From the NCBI GenBank assembly GCA_022710385.1, contig JAKLGZ010000008.1, forward strand, positions 1-32,613: a stretch of DNA of 32,613 nucleotides, written 5' to 3'. A program made the translations under genes and the position numbers. Below the pieces are notes generated by a model. It had not been told where the DNA came from. It did no database searches and was given only the letters and a program-made list of their open reading frames with translations. The stretch is from Methanoregula sp. (GTDB taxonomy: Archaea > Halobacteriota > Methanomicrobia > Methanomicrobiales > Methanospirillaceae). Shown in pieces: positions 1 through 7,633 of this stretch; position 1 is the first letter of the stretch; every line of letters starts with the position of its first letter.

Positions 1-2
1 CA

Positions 3-95
3 GGGTCGATTGCAGGCATGATCCTTTCCACCGAAGTTGCTATTACCGATTTCGATGAGGAGAAGGATAAGCAGAGTGCAGCCATCATCATCTAA
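3..95 (+). CDS. groL: GroEL-type (group I) chaperonin, C-terminal end only
   Basis: Only the last 30 codons are in the window, so the gene is partial at its 5' end. Reading from base 3 gives a tail with [10 protein letters not shown], the conserved C-terminal helix of GroEL (family pattern SIAGxxLTTE). An acidic/basic stretch and a terminal AAIII follow; the Gly-Gly-Met tail typical of bacterial GroEL is absent. The stop is TAA, backed by TAG one codon later. GroEL is a cytosolic ATP-driven folding cage working with GroES. Archaea normally use the group II thermosome, and the matched motif is not the thermosome C-terminus. The call rests on a short stretch but a distinctive motif. Confidence 0.75.
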   Translation, partial: GSIAGMILSTEVAITDFDEEKDKQSAAIII

Positions 96-114
96 TAGAA
101 AGGAGATTTCACCT

Positions 115-151
115 CATTTTTTTGAGTTTTAGCATCCTGCCGCACGGGCAG
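115..151 (+). terminator. Possible groL terminator region
   Basis: A run of seven T at 117-123 lies about 20 bases after the groL stop and is followed by a small hairpin (CTGCC 137-141 pairing with GGCAG 147-151). T-runs end transcription in archaea. The hairpin comes after the T-run, so it may be incidental. Confidence 0.35.
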
Positions 152-286
152 CTCCCTATAAAAACAGACTTACACTTTTTTACCCACATTTCTGCGCGAG
201 CACAAAAATACTTGATTTACGGGCTCCGTTGCCAACCCGGCTGGGGCTTTTCCGGCATTGAATATGGGACCGTGCACTATACAGGG

Positions 287-805
287 CTATCGCTTAATTT
301 CAACCCCCACCTCATTCCGCCGCATAAATCCCGGAGTATAGGGTGCATTGTAGCGCATTAAAAACGGTGTTCCTACGACCGTGATATTTGACTCTTCGAG
401 TTTTTTGAGGAGCCTCTCACGAATCTGGGCGACATCAATCGCCGAGGCCTTTCCGCTGAAACGGATGACCGCGAGTTCCCGTGGGGGTATCTCCTCGATC
501 TGAATCCGGGTATCAATTGGTCCGGGCACATCCTTCATCCTGTAAGCCGCCGGCAACACAAATGACATCGCGTTCGTCTCTGATATCACAGGGGTTGTCA
601 TGGCAATCTTCTCGGGGGTTATGACCGGGGAGGTCATGGGCACTTTCTTTCCGGAACGGTTATTCCCCGTGATATACCGGAAGAGGATCCAGAAGTTTTC
701 GTTTTCATTCGTGCCAGTAACTGTGGCAAGGATTATGGAAGGATACCTCCGGAACTCCACTTCTCCTGCACCCCCACTCTCTTCGTACCGGATTGTCTCG
801 GTCAT
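287..805 (-). CDS. SOUL family heme-binding protein
   Basis: A 172-residue protein of the SOUL/HBP heme-binding family, a cytosolic beta-barrel fold found in eukaryotes, bacteria and some archaea. The family hallmark VPMTSPV is present around residues 55-61, followed by EKIAMTTPV, and the C-terminal half has the usual RFSGKAS and YNAPYTPGFMRRNEV blocks. The length matches single-domain members. There is no signal peptide or membrane segment. The start is firm: GGAGGA lies four bases before the ATG (809-814) and a TATA-like box is further upstream. The biological role in prokaryotes is unsettled; tetrapyrrole binding or trafficking is the usual suggestion. It is a single gene convergent with groL. 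Confidence 0.9.
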   Translation of the reverse strand: MTETIRYEESGGAGEVEFRRYPSIILATVTGTNENENFWILFRYITGNNRSGKKVPMTSPVITPEKIAMTTPVISETNAMSFVLPAAYRMKDVPGPIDTRIQIEEIPPRELAVIRFSGKASAIDVAQIRERLLKKLEESNITVVGTPFLMRYNAPYTPGFMRRNEVGVEIKR

Positions 806-837
806 GATTCCTCCATCACAGGGATAATTATCTTAGA

Positions 838-847
838 CTATATAATT
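838..847 (-). promoter_or_regulatory. TATA box for the SOUL gene
   Basis: The minus strand reads AATTATATAG here, about 37 bases before the ATG at 805. That predicts a transcript start near 817 and a leader of about 12 bases containing the GGAGGA ribosome-binding site. Confidence 0.5.
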
Positions 848-1200
848 CCGCACACGGCAATCTCCTGGGATCAGGCCGGAGAGAATAGAGTATGCAATTT
901 CATGACCCCGATTTCATGGAATTATTCTGGTTTGGTTCTTTCGTTTCAGGAAGACTCATAATCCTGCCAATGTTCTGAATTATTGTGAAATAGTCTGACC
1001 AACCCCCGTTCGTGAACCTGGTGAACCATGTCTTAGCGGGAGAGTAATGATAAGGATCAAGCATCAGCGAATCTTCGTGTGCATCTCCGTGAATTTTGAG
1101 GAGACCGTCCTATCAGGTTGAGGAGTTGGAAGATCCTATATGCCCGCATCCAAAGGTTGAAAGATTCTGCATCCCTAAAGCCTGTTGTTTTGGTGGGTAT
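848..1200. other. Intergenic stretch with no confident gene
   Basis: About 350 bases between the divergent SOUL and peroxiredoxin genes. It is AT-richer than the flanks and contains an imperfect dyad (GTTC-GTGAAC-CTG-GTGAAC near 1009-1027) that could be an operator, though nothing proves it. The peroxiredoxin frame stays open back to 1096 and would add 35 residues including five cysteines; that extension has no family match I recognise. Confidence 0.4.
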
Positions 1201-1677
1201 ATGACACATGTGCCAATGGTAAAACCCGGCGATCCAGCAAAGAATTTCTCATTAAAAGACCAGAATGACAAAACATTCGGTCTCTATGAACAAACAGGGA
1301 AACACGTCCTCCTCTCGTTTCATCCGCTTGCCTGGACAGATTTTTGTGCAGCACAGATGACATCATTGGAGGACAACCGGGAACTGCTTGCCTCAATCAA
1401 TTGTGTTCCGGTTGGAATCAGTGTTGACTCAAGGCCATGCAAGAGGGCATGGGCTGCGAGCCTCTCGATAAAACATACGCCGTTGCTCTGTGATTTCTGG
1501 CCGCATGGAGCTGTTGCACAGAAATATGGTCTGTTCCGCGATGAGAACGGTTTCTCTGAGAGGGCAAATGTGGTCGTAGATAAAAATCAGCTCGTCGTCT
1601 TTGTGAAAGTATACCCTATTCATTCGATACCGGATATTCAGGAAGTGATCGTGTTTCTTCAAAAATTGGCTGCGTAG
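1201..1677 (+). CDS. Peroxiredoxin (AhpC/TSA family)
   Basis: A 158-residue thiol peroxidase of the AhpC/TSA superfamily, which reduces H2O2 and organic peroxides in the cytosol. The peroxidatic cysteine is C49 in FHPLAWTDFC, matching the PxxxTxxC active-site pattern with T46. A second cysteine, C80 in VDSRPCKRAW, sits where several archaeal members carry one; it is a candidate resolving cysteine and the following Arg/Lys are near the usual catalytic arginine. I chose ATG 1201 because the N-terminus then begins just before the usual V-K-P-G-D-x-A-x-x-F strand. The frame is open back to 1096, but the extra 35 residues look unrelated to the family. The electron donor is not visible here; the nearby tandem rubredoxin is a possible, unproven partner. 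Confidence 0.9.
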   Translation: MTHVPMVKPGDPAKNFSLKDQNDKTFGLYEQTGKHVLLSFHPLAWTDFCAAQMTSLEDNRELLASINCVPVGISVDSRPCKRAWAASLSIKHTPLLCDFWPHGAVAQKYGLFRDENGFSERANVVVDKNQLVVFVKVYPIHSIPDIQEVIVFLQKLAA

Positions 1678-1827
1678 AATTCGGCGGGTCTCTCTCAAAA
1701 TCGACCATTTTTAATTTGATTTTCTGTCCGCGGCAGACCCGTTACCAGCCATCGAACTCTGTTATGAAGAAGGAGGCCTTGTTAAAAAAATTGCAGTTGT
1801 CTGCACAAGAATGGATTACAACCTTCT

Positions 1828-3379
1828 TCACTTCTCTAGGGAATGGGGAGGCATGCCTGTACACGCACCAATAGAATCCAGATATCGTTCAGCCTTTTCG
1901 ATCAGCTGTTGGCGTTTCTCTTCCGGCATGCGGGTGATATAGGTCATGAAGGGAGCCATGCGTGGATTATGCTCAAAGAGATCTCGATGGACATAGAGGA
2001 AGCGCCAGTAGAGTGCATCCCAGAGATCACACCAGGGGCCTTTCGGATAGTCACTCATTTTCAGAATATACCTTGATCCTGAAATGTACGGTTTTGAACT
2101 CATCATTCCGCCATCTGCAAACTGACTCATCCCGTAGACATTGGGCACCATCACCCAATCATAGGCATCGCTAAAGAGCTCAGAGAACCAGTCGTAGACT
2201 CGGCCAGGATGGAATCCGGCAAGGATCATGATGTTTCCCAGCACCATGAGCCGCTCGATGTGGTGACAATATCCTGTCGCGAGGACACGTCTGATTGTGG
2301 TATCGACGGGTTCGATTCCTGTCGATGCATCCCAGAAGCAGGAAGGTATTGGCTGGGTCTGTTCCAGAACATTGGAACTCTGCTCCTTTTTTCCTGCCAG
2401 GAGGTAAACAGCCCTGATAAATTCCCTCCAGCCGATAACCTGGCGGATGAACCCTTCGAGGGATTCGATAGGAACCTCGTGATCCTTTGCATACGCAAGG
2501 GTGGCAGCCACCACATTTCCAGGGGTGAGAAGCCCGATATTCAGCAACGGACTGAGCGCAGAATGAAAAAGAACTGGCTCGTTCCGATGAATCGCATCTT
2601 CATATCGTCCGAAGAAAGGCAGCCGGTTCACGAGGAAATCCTCGAACCAGCGGTTCGCATCCTCGAAGGTCACCGGCCAGAAAAAAGGGGTCACGTTGCC
2701 ACAGGCATACGGAAAATGATCTTTCACATAGCTGATCGCTTCAGGTACATACTCGTTCTCAGCAGGATGCCAGACAGGAGGTACGGGGAAATTTTTTGGG
2801 AGGAGTCTGCGGTTGAGGGTATCAAAGGTCTAGCGATTCCCGACCGGTTTTCCCTCCTGTTCGAGCAGGATGTTATGGCGTTTTCTCTGCGCGATATAGA
2901 ATTCCGTGAGGTAAAACCTCCTCCCTCCTTTTTAAAACTCTGCGAGATAATCACGGGAGCAGAGGAACATTGGACTCTCGTACGTGACCAGCCGGATTCC
3001 CTGCATCGAACAGGCCTTTTCAATCTCTTCACTCATCTTGGTTTCCAGCGGATCGCAGAGGTGGATTTCCGAAATGCCTTTTCGGGCCTGCTGGACGATA
3101 AGGTCCATACTGGTCTCCAGATCTGCTGCTTCGATATACTCAATCCTGAATCCTCCTGCAGCAAGGTGGTCGCGGTATCTCCTCATTGAGGCACGATGTA
3201 AGACGAGCTTCTGGGCATGGAACCGGAAGCGTTTGAAAAACCACGGATCTGGCAGCAAGGACCACCGGACGGTCATTCGCCAATGCAGGGCTTTCCTGAA
3301 AAAGCTGGTGGGGATAGACAACTGTCGCTTCATGGCCCGCTGTGAAATCCGCTCTTTTTTTTCGTGCAGAGGCTCTCAT
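1828..3379 (-). pseudogene. Broken cryptochrome/photolyase-related gene (COG3046, Fe-S photolyase type)
   Basis: Three pieces on the minus strand together cover one protein of about 500 residues, the length of the COG3046 photolyase-related family (Fe-S bacterial cryptochromes and (6-4) photolyases). The N-terminus (3379 to about 3255) contains VVYPHQLF and NDRPVVL. A frameshift near 3251-3262 leads into RFHAQKLVLHRASM. An in-frame TAA at 2932-2934 and a TAG at 2830-2832 then interrupt the region with TEFYIAQRKRHNILLEQEGKP. The C-terminal 299 residues are intact, including YCHHIERLMVLGNIMILAGFHP, KPYISGSRYILKMSDYPKG and WCDLWDALYWRF, so FAD-binding and Fe-S cysteine regions remain readable. 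With three separate lesions, a functional full-length enzyme is unlikely. It follows the DUF523-DUF1722 gene by only a few bases, so the two were probably an operon. Confidence 0.85.
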
Positions 3380-3382
3380 CTT

Positions 3383-4411
3383 TTAACGGGATTCTCTCTC
3401 TGTTTTTTGGGTATTTGATGATTTCAGGGACTTCCAGACATCCCGCCCCCGCTCGATCATGTCGGCAGGCAGGTCTGCAAGCTCAAATGGATACGGCGCA
3501 AAGAACGTCTGATCCATCAGGGCGGATTCGTTGAACCGTATCACCCATGAGCGGAGGAGGTCCCGGGGTTCAGCGAGAGTAGCATGGCCGTTCTTGTATC
3601 GATCTATCAACCTGAGGCAATACGCTTTCTCCTCGCTAGTGACACGATTGCTGAAATGTCCGAGAACGTGCTGGAGGACATTGATATTGTTGGTATATCG
3701 GGGAACGTTTTTGAGTGATATACAGAGCAGCTCATGATACTGAACAAACAGGTCTCCTGGCTCTTTTTTTGACCGCATCGCGACCAGCTGTCCCATTTTG
3801 CGCAGATTCTGCTGATGACATGCCATAAGGATAAGCTTATTGGCCGCGTGAAACCGACCAAGGGCCTCCCGATCCATGGTCTGCTCCACCTCGCGGAATG
3901 CTGCATGCGTGAAGATGCCCGCAAGAAAATGGTCACGGATCCGTGCATTAATCAGTCGAAGTTCATCTTCGATGGGCAGATAAGAGAACCGCTTCAGTAC
4001 TTCCCGTGCAAAAAAGCCTGCACTCCTCTCAATCGCCATCGATTTTTCCGTCGAGGGATAGACTTTCACATTGCTGATCCCGGACGTGGGCGAACCGCCT
4101 TTCAGTATGAAACCATCGACAGGAGGGAGGATATCGAGGAATTGTCCGGTGAACCTGGTCATATCACTAGTCACATCCCGACCTGTCGCGGGCTGGATAA
4201 GGTGGTCCCCTCCCTCTATCCGGACGATCCTTACCGTTGCCCGCGGTATCCCAAGGCCAATCTCAACCTCGGGACATACCGGAATGAAGTCAGCGTAGGC
4301 TTTCAAGCGGTCCACTACCGGAGAAGGTATTTTTGAGCCATCATACCGGCACGGATCGAATTCGATGCACCTGCTGACAACAAGACGGGGTCGGGTAAAT
4401 TTTCTTGGCAT
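3383..4411 (-). CDS. DUF523-DUF1722 (YbgA-like) protein
   Basis: A 342-residue fusion of an N-terminal DUF523 domain (about 1-150) and a C-terminal DUF1722 domain (about 185-310, with FHAANKLILMACH, then YHELL and NVLQHVLGHFS). DUF523 includes the thiouracil desulfurase TudS, which uses a [4Fe-4S] cluster. Cysteines C15 and C21 in SRCIEFDPCRYDG and C46 in PVCPE are present, but the SPSCG motif reads SPTSG, with Ser110 in place of the conserved Cys. DUF1722 proteins often neighbour photolyase genes (ybgA-phrB in E. coli), and here the gene directly precedes the photolyase-related pseudogene. ATG 4411 is chosen because it starts just before the conserved VVSRC block and has GAGGG seven bases upstream; the frame is open to 4480. 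Substrate unknown. Confidence 0.88.
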   Translation of the reverse strand: MPRKFTRPRLVVSRCIEFDPCRYDGSKIPSPVVDRLKAYADFIPVCPEVEIGLGIPRATVRIVRIEGGDHLIQPATGRDVTSDMTRFTGQFLDILPPVDGFILKGGSPTSGISNVKVYPSTEKSMAIERSAGFFAREVLKRFSYLPIEDELRLINARIRDHFLAGIFTHAAFREVEQTMDREALGRFHAANKLILMACHQQNLRKMGQLVAMRSKKEPGDLFVQYHELLCISLKNVPRYTNNINVLQHVLGHFSNRVTSEEKAYCLRLIDRYKNGHATLAEPRDLLRSWVIRFNESALMDQTFFAPYPFELADLPADMIERGRDVWKSLKSSNTQKTERESR

Positions 4412-4512
4412 ACTATCCCTCATTCCTTCTCCATAAGGACAATCATGAAGCCTTTGGCTCCCGATCACCATTATCAACAACCCATGACATAATCAATGCG
4501 AGGAATCGGAAT

Positions 4513-4992
4513 ATGACAACACCGCTAAAAATCCCCAGAATGGCAAAGGCAGAGTATGACTCCCTGATCGCACGGCAGCATGTATCACGGATTGCATTTG
4601 CTGCGGCAGAGCATCCCTATATCGCGCCGTTCATGTACGTTTTTGATGGGAGGTACCTCTATTTCCTTTCCACAAAATATGGCCGTAAGATCGAATATTT
4701 TAAAACAAATCCAAAAGTCTCTGTTGAGATCGAGGAATATGCACCCGACCTGTCTGCATTCACGTTCGTGAGTCTTCAGGGCACCCTAGAAGAGGTTCAG
4801 GAATCCGCAAAGAAGAAGGAGGTGCGGAGCCTCTTTGTCGATATGATCAGGAAGAAAGGGCTCTCACCGCTGGTACTGAGTGCACTGGGGCATTCACCAG
4901 GCGAACCAGTAGAAAAACTGGCCCAGGAAGAACGATCGATGGTGTGGAAACTTGTGGGAGTAAAGGATATTGTTGCCCTGAAAAACCGTTGA
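4513..4992 (+). CDS. Pyridoxamine 5'-phosphate oxidase-fold flavoprotein
   Basis: A 159-residue single-domain protein of the PPOX-like split-barrel superfamily, which binds FMN, heme or F420. Diagnostic strands are HVSRIAFAAAEHPYIAPFMYVFDGRYLYF and TKYGRKIEYFKTNPKVSVEIEE, the usual pattern of a short N-terminal helix, paired strands and the cofactor-phosphate region. No membrane segment. It is divergent from the DUF523 gene with about 100 bases between. ATG 4513 is chosen because it is preceded by GAGGA at suitable spacing and gives the usual N-terminus; the frame stays open to 4405 with unlikely sequence. The reaction cannot be named from sequence; members range from F420-dependent reductases to heme-degrading proteins. 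Confidence 0.85.
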   Translation: MTTPLKIPRMAKAEYDSLIARQHVSRIAFAAAEHPYIAPFMYVFDGRYLYFLSTKYGRKIEYFKTNPKVSVEIEEYAPDLSAFTFVSLQGTLEEVQESAKKKEVRSLFVDMIRKKGLSPLVLSALGHSPGEPVEKLAQEERSMVWKLVGVKDIVALKNR

Positions 4993-5032
4993 ATGGTGGC
5001 GGATCCAAAAAATCTAAGAATTCTATAGTCAG

Positions 5033-5062
5033 CCCTTTTTTTCGTGAGGGAAAAATTAAAAG
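5033..5062. terminator. Shared terminator between convergent genes
   Basis: A T7 run on the + strand (5036-5042) lies about 45 bases past the PPOX gene. AAAAATTAAAAG (5051-5062) gives a T-rich run on the minus strand directly after the rubredoxin stop. This suits a bidirectional archaeal terminator. Confidence 0.5.
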
Positions 5063-5063
5063 A

Positions 5064-5420
5064 TCATTCGGTTGGCACAAAGGCGCTCTTCCCTATCTTT
5101 GCATAGACCCCGCAGACGGGACAGACGTACGTGTCAGGCAAATCTTCAAACGCGGTGTCCGGTTTTATCCCGTTCTTGGGCTCTCCTCGTTCGGGATCAT
5201 ACACATAGCCACAGGCAATGCAGCGATACCGTCCGGATGGAGCATCAAGTGGATTAAAGGCAGTCTTTCCAATCTTTGCCTTTCCACATACAGGACAGGT
5301 GTAGTCCTTGGGAAGATCTTCAAAGGCAGTTCCTGGGGGAATACCGTTCTTTGGTTCTCCCCTCGCTGGATCATAGATATAACCACAGGCTTCACAAACG
5401 TATGATCTCATTCTTTTCAT
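5064..5420 (-). CDS. Tandem (double) rubredoxin
   Basis: A 118-residue protein made of two rubredoxin domains of about 55 residues each. The first has C9-x2-C12 ([10 protein letters not shown]) and C42-x2-C45 (CPVCG); the second has C67-x2-C70 ([10 protein letters not shown]) and C100-x2-C103. Each set should bind one iron through four cysteines. Rubredoxins pass single electrons in the cytosol, in anaerobes often to peroxide- or superoxide-reducing enzymes. The domains are nearly identical, sharing the ARGEPKNGI / ERGEPKNGI loop, so this looks like a fairly recent internal duplication; the second has one extra residue after CPVCG. ATG 5420 is chosen for AGGGT about nine bases upstream. Pairing with the peroxiredoxin or flavoproteins nearby is inference only. 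Confidence 0.93.
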   Translation of the reverse strand: MKRMRSYVCEACGYIYDPARGEPKNGIPPGTAFEDLPKDYTCPVCGKAKIGKTAFNPLDAPSGRYRCIACGYVYDPERGEPKNGIKPDTAFEDLPDTYVCPVCGVYAKIGKSAFVPTE

Positions 5421-5474
5421 AATTATACCCTGGACTGCTAGTTGCTGGTGCAACACAGGGTAAAGAGTGGGTAA

Positions 5475-5486
5475 GTTATTAAAGAT
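5475..5486 (-). promoter_or_regulatory. Possible TATA box for the rubredoxin gene
   Basis: The minus strand reads ATCTTTAATAAC, an archaeal box A-like sequence that would place transcript initiation near 5455, leaving a leader of about 35 bases before ATG 5420. Confidence 0.35.
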
Positions 5487-5705
5487 AACCCTCCGGGAAC
5501 CTCTTCGAGGATATTATTATTCTGTAATATCATTCGTTCGGTAAACCACTAACAATCAAAAGAGGGGGATGGGATTAAGTAAAAGATATCTCGGCCACCT
5601 TACTGTATGGGCGGGTCTTACTCCCGACTTCGTCCTTCTGCAACAAGAATCGGCCTGCCCTCCAGCTGGTCATCGAGATTGAACACAATCGCGAAAGAGC
5701 AAGCT

Positions 5706-6017
5706 CTATCCCCAGATAGGATCATCCCCGAACCGTTCCATCCAGAAATCAGCGGGGCTCTGCTCAAGGTCTCGTGAGAGGTCCTCGATCCGGAACGAGA
5801 AAACATGGTTCATACAATAATCAGCTAGAAGATCGTATGCCCGCTTCAACCGGATGGTCATCTCGTGCGAGGCTGCCGGATCGAGATTTGAGACATCAGG
5901 ATGCCATTTCTTGATCTGTTCATGATATTTCTGCTTGATCTCATAGAGGGAGGCATGTTCCTGGATTCCCAGTTGCTCTGCTGCTTCCCTGAGAACCGCA
6001 GGAGTGACATCGGCCAT
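5706..6017 (-). CDS. Short J-domain (DnaJ-like) protein
   Basis: A 103-residue protein holding little more than a J-domain. The signature HPD is at 39-41 in KYHEQIKKWHPDVS, preceded by the charged helix II and followed by the helix III motif LKRAYDLLADY (about 57-67). J-domains stimulate the ATPase of Hsp70 (DnaK). The Gly/Phe, zinc-finger and substrate-binding regions of full DnaJ are absent, so this is a class C J-protein. The N-terminal 20 residues resemble the usual lead-in helix, and ATG 6017 is the natural start. The tail is acidic and ends FGDDPIWG. It is divergent from the cysteine desulfurase with about 85 bases between. The client is unknown. Confidence 0.85.
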   Translation of the reverse strand: MADVTPAVLREAAEQLGIQEHASLYEIKQKYHEQIKKWHPDVSNLDPAASHEMTIRLKRAYDLLADYCMNHVFSFRIEDLSRDLEQSPADFWMERFGDDPIWG

Positions 6018-6103
6018 GTACTATTTGTTCCGCTCATCCCGCGATAATGGTTCGTGGTACTACCGATCCCTTTTTCCCGGTGATTATCAGATCTTAAAAA
6101 AAG

Positions 6104-7276
6104 ATGCTCCCCACTCAAAAACCACTTATTTATCTCAACAATGCAGCAACCAGCTGGCCGAAACCTCCTGGGGTACTGGCAGCGATTGCGCAATCCCTCT
6201 CCCTCCCGGTCTTCGGCTCCGGGAGAACGACAGGGACCCAGGGTGAGGACTACCTCACACTGGCCCGGGACGGGCTTTCCGCGTTTCTGGGAGGAGCACC
6301 GCCCGAACACCTTGTGTTCACCCATAATGCAACGGATTCCCTCAATATCCTCATATCTGGTTTTCTTGCGGAAAAAAAAGAGCAATGCCATGTCCTTACC
6401 ACGACACTGGACCACAACTCCGTGCTCCGTCCCCTGCATGAATATGAGCAACAAGGCCGCATACGGTTGGACATCATTCCCTTCAAGGACTGTTTTGTCA
6501 GTCCCGACGCCGTTCAAGATTCCATCCGTCCCGACGCCCGCCTCATGGTCATGACCCATGGTAGCAATGTGCTCGGATCGACCCAGGATATCAGGGCAAT
6601 CGGGGAAATCCTGCATGACCATGGTATCTACTTTATCGTGGACGGTGCCCAGACTGCCGGCCATATTCCCATCGGCCTAAAAGATCTTCCGGTCGATGCC
6701 TTCGTTATCACCGGCCACAAGGGTCTCCTTGGCGTTCCTGGGACGGGGGGATTTTTCCTGCGTGACCCGAAAACCATTGCACCGGTCCGGTTTGGCGGGA
6801 CCGGGACGGACTCGTTCTCGCTCCTCCATCCCCGTGGGATGCCGGAGCGGTTCGAGATCGGGACCCACAACTACCCGGGCCTGGCAGCGCTTGCAGCGGG
6901 AGTGGAGTTCCTTAACGAGACGGGACTGGCAATCATCAGGGAAAAGGGGGAAAAACAAACATTGTTTCTCATCAGGGAACTGAAGAAAGAGGAAAATATC
7001 ATGATCTACAATGACCACCCGGACCTGCCCATCATCGCGTTCAATATCAAGGGCCTCCAGAACGATGACGTGGGATTCATGCTGGCCCGGGGATACAACA
7101 TCATCTCTCGGACTGGGCTCCACTGTGCCCCCCTGGTGCACAAGGCTATTGACGGAGGCGAAGGCTGCGTCCGGCTCAGCCTCTCCTGGTTCACGACCGA
7201 TGAAGAATGCCGGTTCGCGGCTGATGCCGTGCGGGAGATAGCCAGGAATGCGGATTCTGCGGTCGGTCCGGCATAA
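6104..7276 (+). CDS. Class V aminotransferase-fold cysteine desulfurase
   Basis: A 390-residue PLP enzyme of the cysteine desulfurase family (NifS/CsdB-like subgroup). The N-terminus has the family opening IYLNNAATSWPKPP, the PLP lysine is K206 in ITGHKGLLGVPGTGG, VDGAQTAGH supplies the cofactor-binding Asp, and the probable persulfide-forming cysteine is C341 in RTGLHCAPLVH. Length and motif order fit a complete enzyme. Such enzymes take sulfur from cysteine for Fe-S clusters, thiolated tRNA or other sulfur cofactors. No IscU/SufBC gene is in the window, so the acceptor is unknown. It leads a probable three-gene run with the 107-residue protein and the methyltransferase. The start follows an A-rich stretch with no clear Shine-Dalgarno. 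Confidence 0.9.
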   Translation: MLPTQKPLIYLNNAATSWPKPPGVLAAIAQSLSLPVFGSGRTTGTQGEDYLTLARDGLSAFLGGAPPEHLVFTHNATDSLNILISGFLAEKKEQCHVLTTTLDHNSVLRPLHEYEQQGRIRLDIIPFKDCFVSPDAVQDSIRPDARLMVMTHGSNVLGSTQDIRAIGEILHDHGIYFIVDGAQTAGHIPIGLKDLPVDAFVITGHKGLLGVPGTGGFFLRDPKTIAPVRFGGTGTDSFSLLHPRGMPERFEIGTHNYPGLAALAAGVEFLNETGLAIIREKGEKQTLFLIRELKKEENIMIYNDHPDLPIIAFNIKGLQNDDVGFMLARGYNIISRTGLHCAPLVHKAIDGGEGCVRLSLSWFTTDEECRFAADAVREIARNADSAVGPA

Positions 7277-7298
7277 GGTCTGTGCTGACGGCTCCTTC

Positions 7299-7622
7299 AT
7301 GAAGGAGTTCCTGCTCGACGTACCGGTTACAAGGGAATTTTTTACCTATCTGGGGAACTTCGGGCAGGTTGAAGCACTCCCGAATGTCGGCAAGGGATTC
7401 TACAAGTTCGAGAAGCCTGACTGGTTTTCCATCAAGGGGTTCGCCGGCGATACCTCGGTAGAAGTCAGGTTTAAGAAGGAGGTGATGGACCTGACCGTCG
7501 ATTTCGTCTATCTCCTCTTTTCTACCTACAGAGGAGACGGGGATAAGTTCGACCTCTCTGTCCTGAAACGGCGGGAGGAGGCCATCGGAGAACGGGTCCG
7601 GAAGCGTCTCTACGAGACGTGA
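7299..7622 (+). CDS. Hypothetical protein between desulfurase and methyltransferase
   Basis: A 107-residue protein that I do not recognise. It is mixed alpha/beta, slightly basic, with no cysteines, signal peptide or membrane segment. A distinctive middle part reads LGNFGQVEALPNVGKGFYKFEKPDWFSIKG and the C-terminus is a charged helix (LKRREEAIGERVRKRLYE). Codon use resembles the neighbours. ATG 7299 is preferred because the protein then opens MKEFLLDVPVTREFF, a plausible first strand. An alternative ATG at 7248 overlaps the desulfurase by 29 bases and has GGGAGAT about ten bases upstream, so it cannot be dismissed. It probably shares a transcript with both neighbours. Confidence 0.7.
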   Translation: MKEFLLDVPVTREFFTYLGNFGQVEALPNVGKGFYKFEKPDWFSIKGFAGDTSVEVRFKKEVMDLTVDFVYLLFSTYRGDGDKFDLSVLKRREEAIGERVRKRLYET

Positions 7623-7633
7623 GAGGTGCATCA

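Noticed and set aside
2830-2832. In-frame TAG as a possible pyrrolysine codon in the photolyase-like gene
   Set aside because: The same gene also has an in-frame TAA and a frameshift, so decay explains it better; the TAG site usually holds an ordinary residue (Trp or Gln), and no pyrrolysine genes are seen here.
2209-3189. 326-codon open frame on the + strand
   Set aside because: It is antisense to the photolyase-related pseudogene, has no recognisable motif, and its composition mirrors the opposite strand.
5858-6664. 268-codon open frame on the - strand
   Set aside because: It overlaps the J-domain gene in another frame and is antisense to the desulfurase; residue pattern is that of a shadow frame.
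6677-7300. 207-codon open frame antisense to the cysteine desulfurase
   Set aside because: No motif, and the opposite strand holds a clear enzyme.
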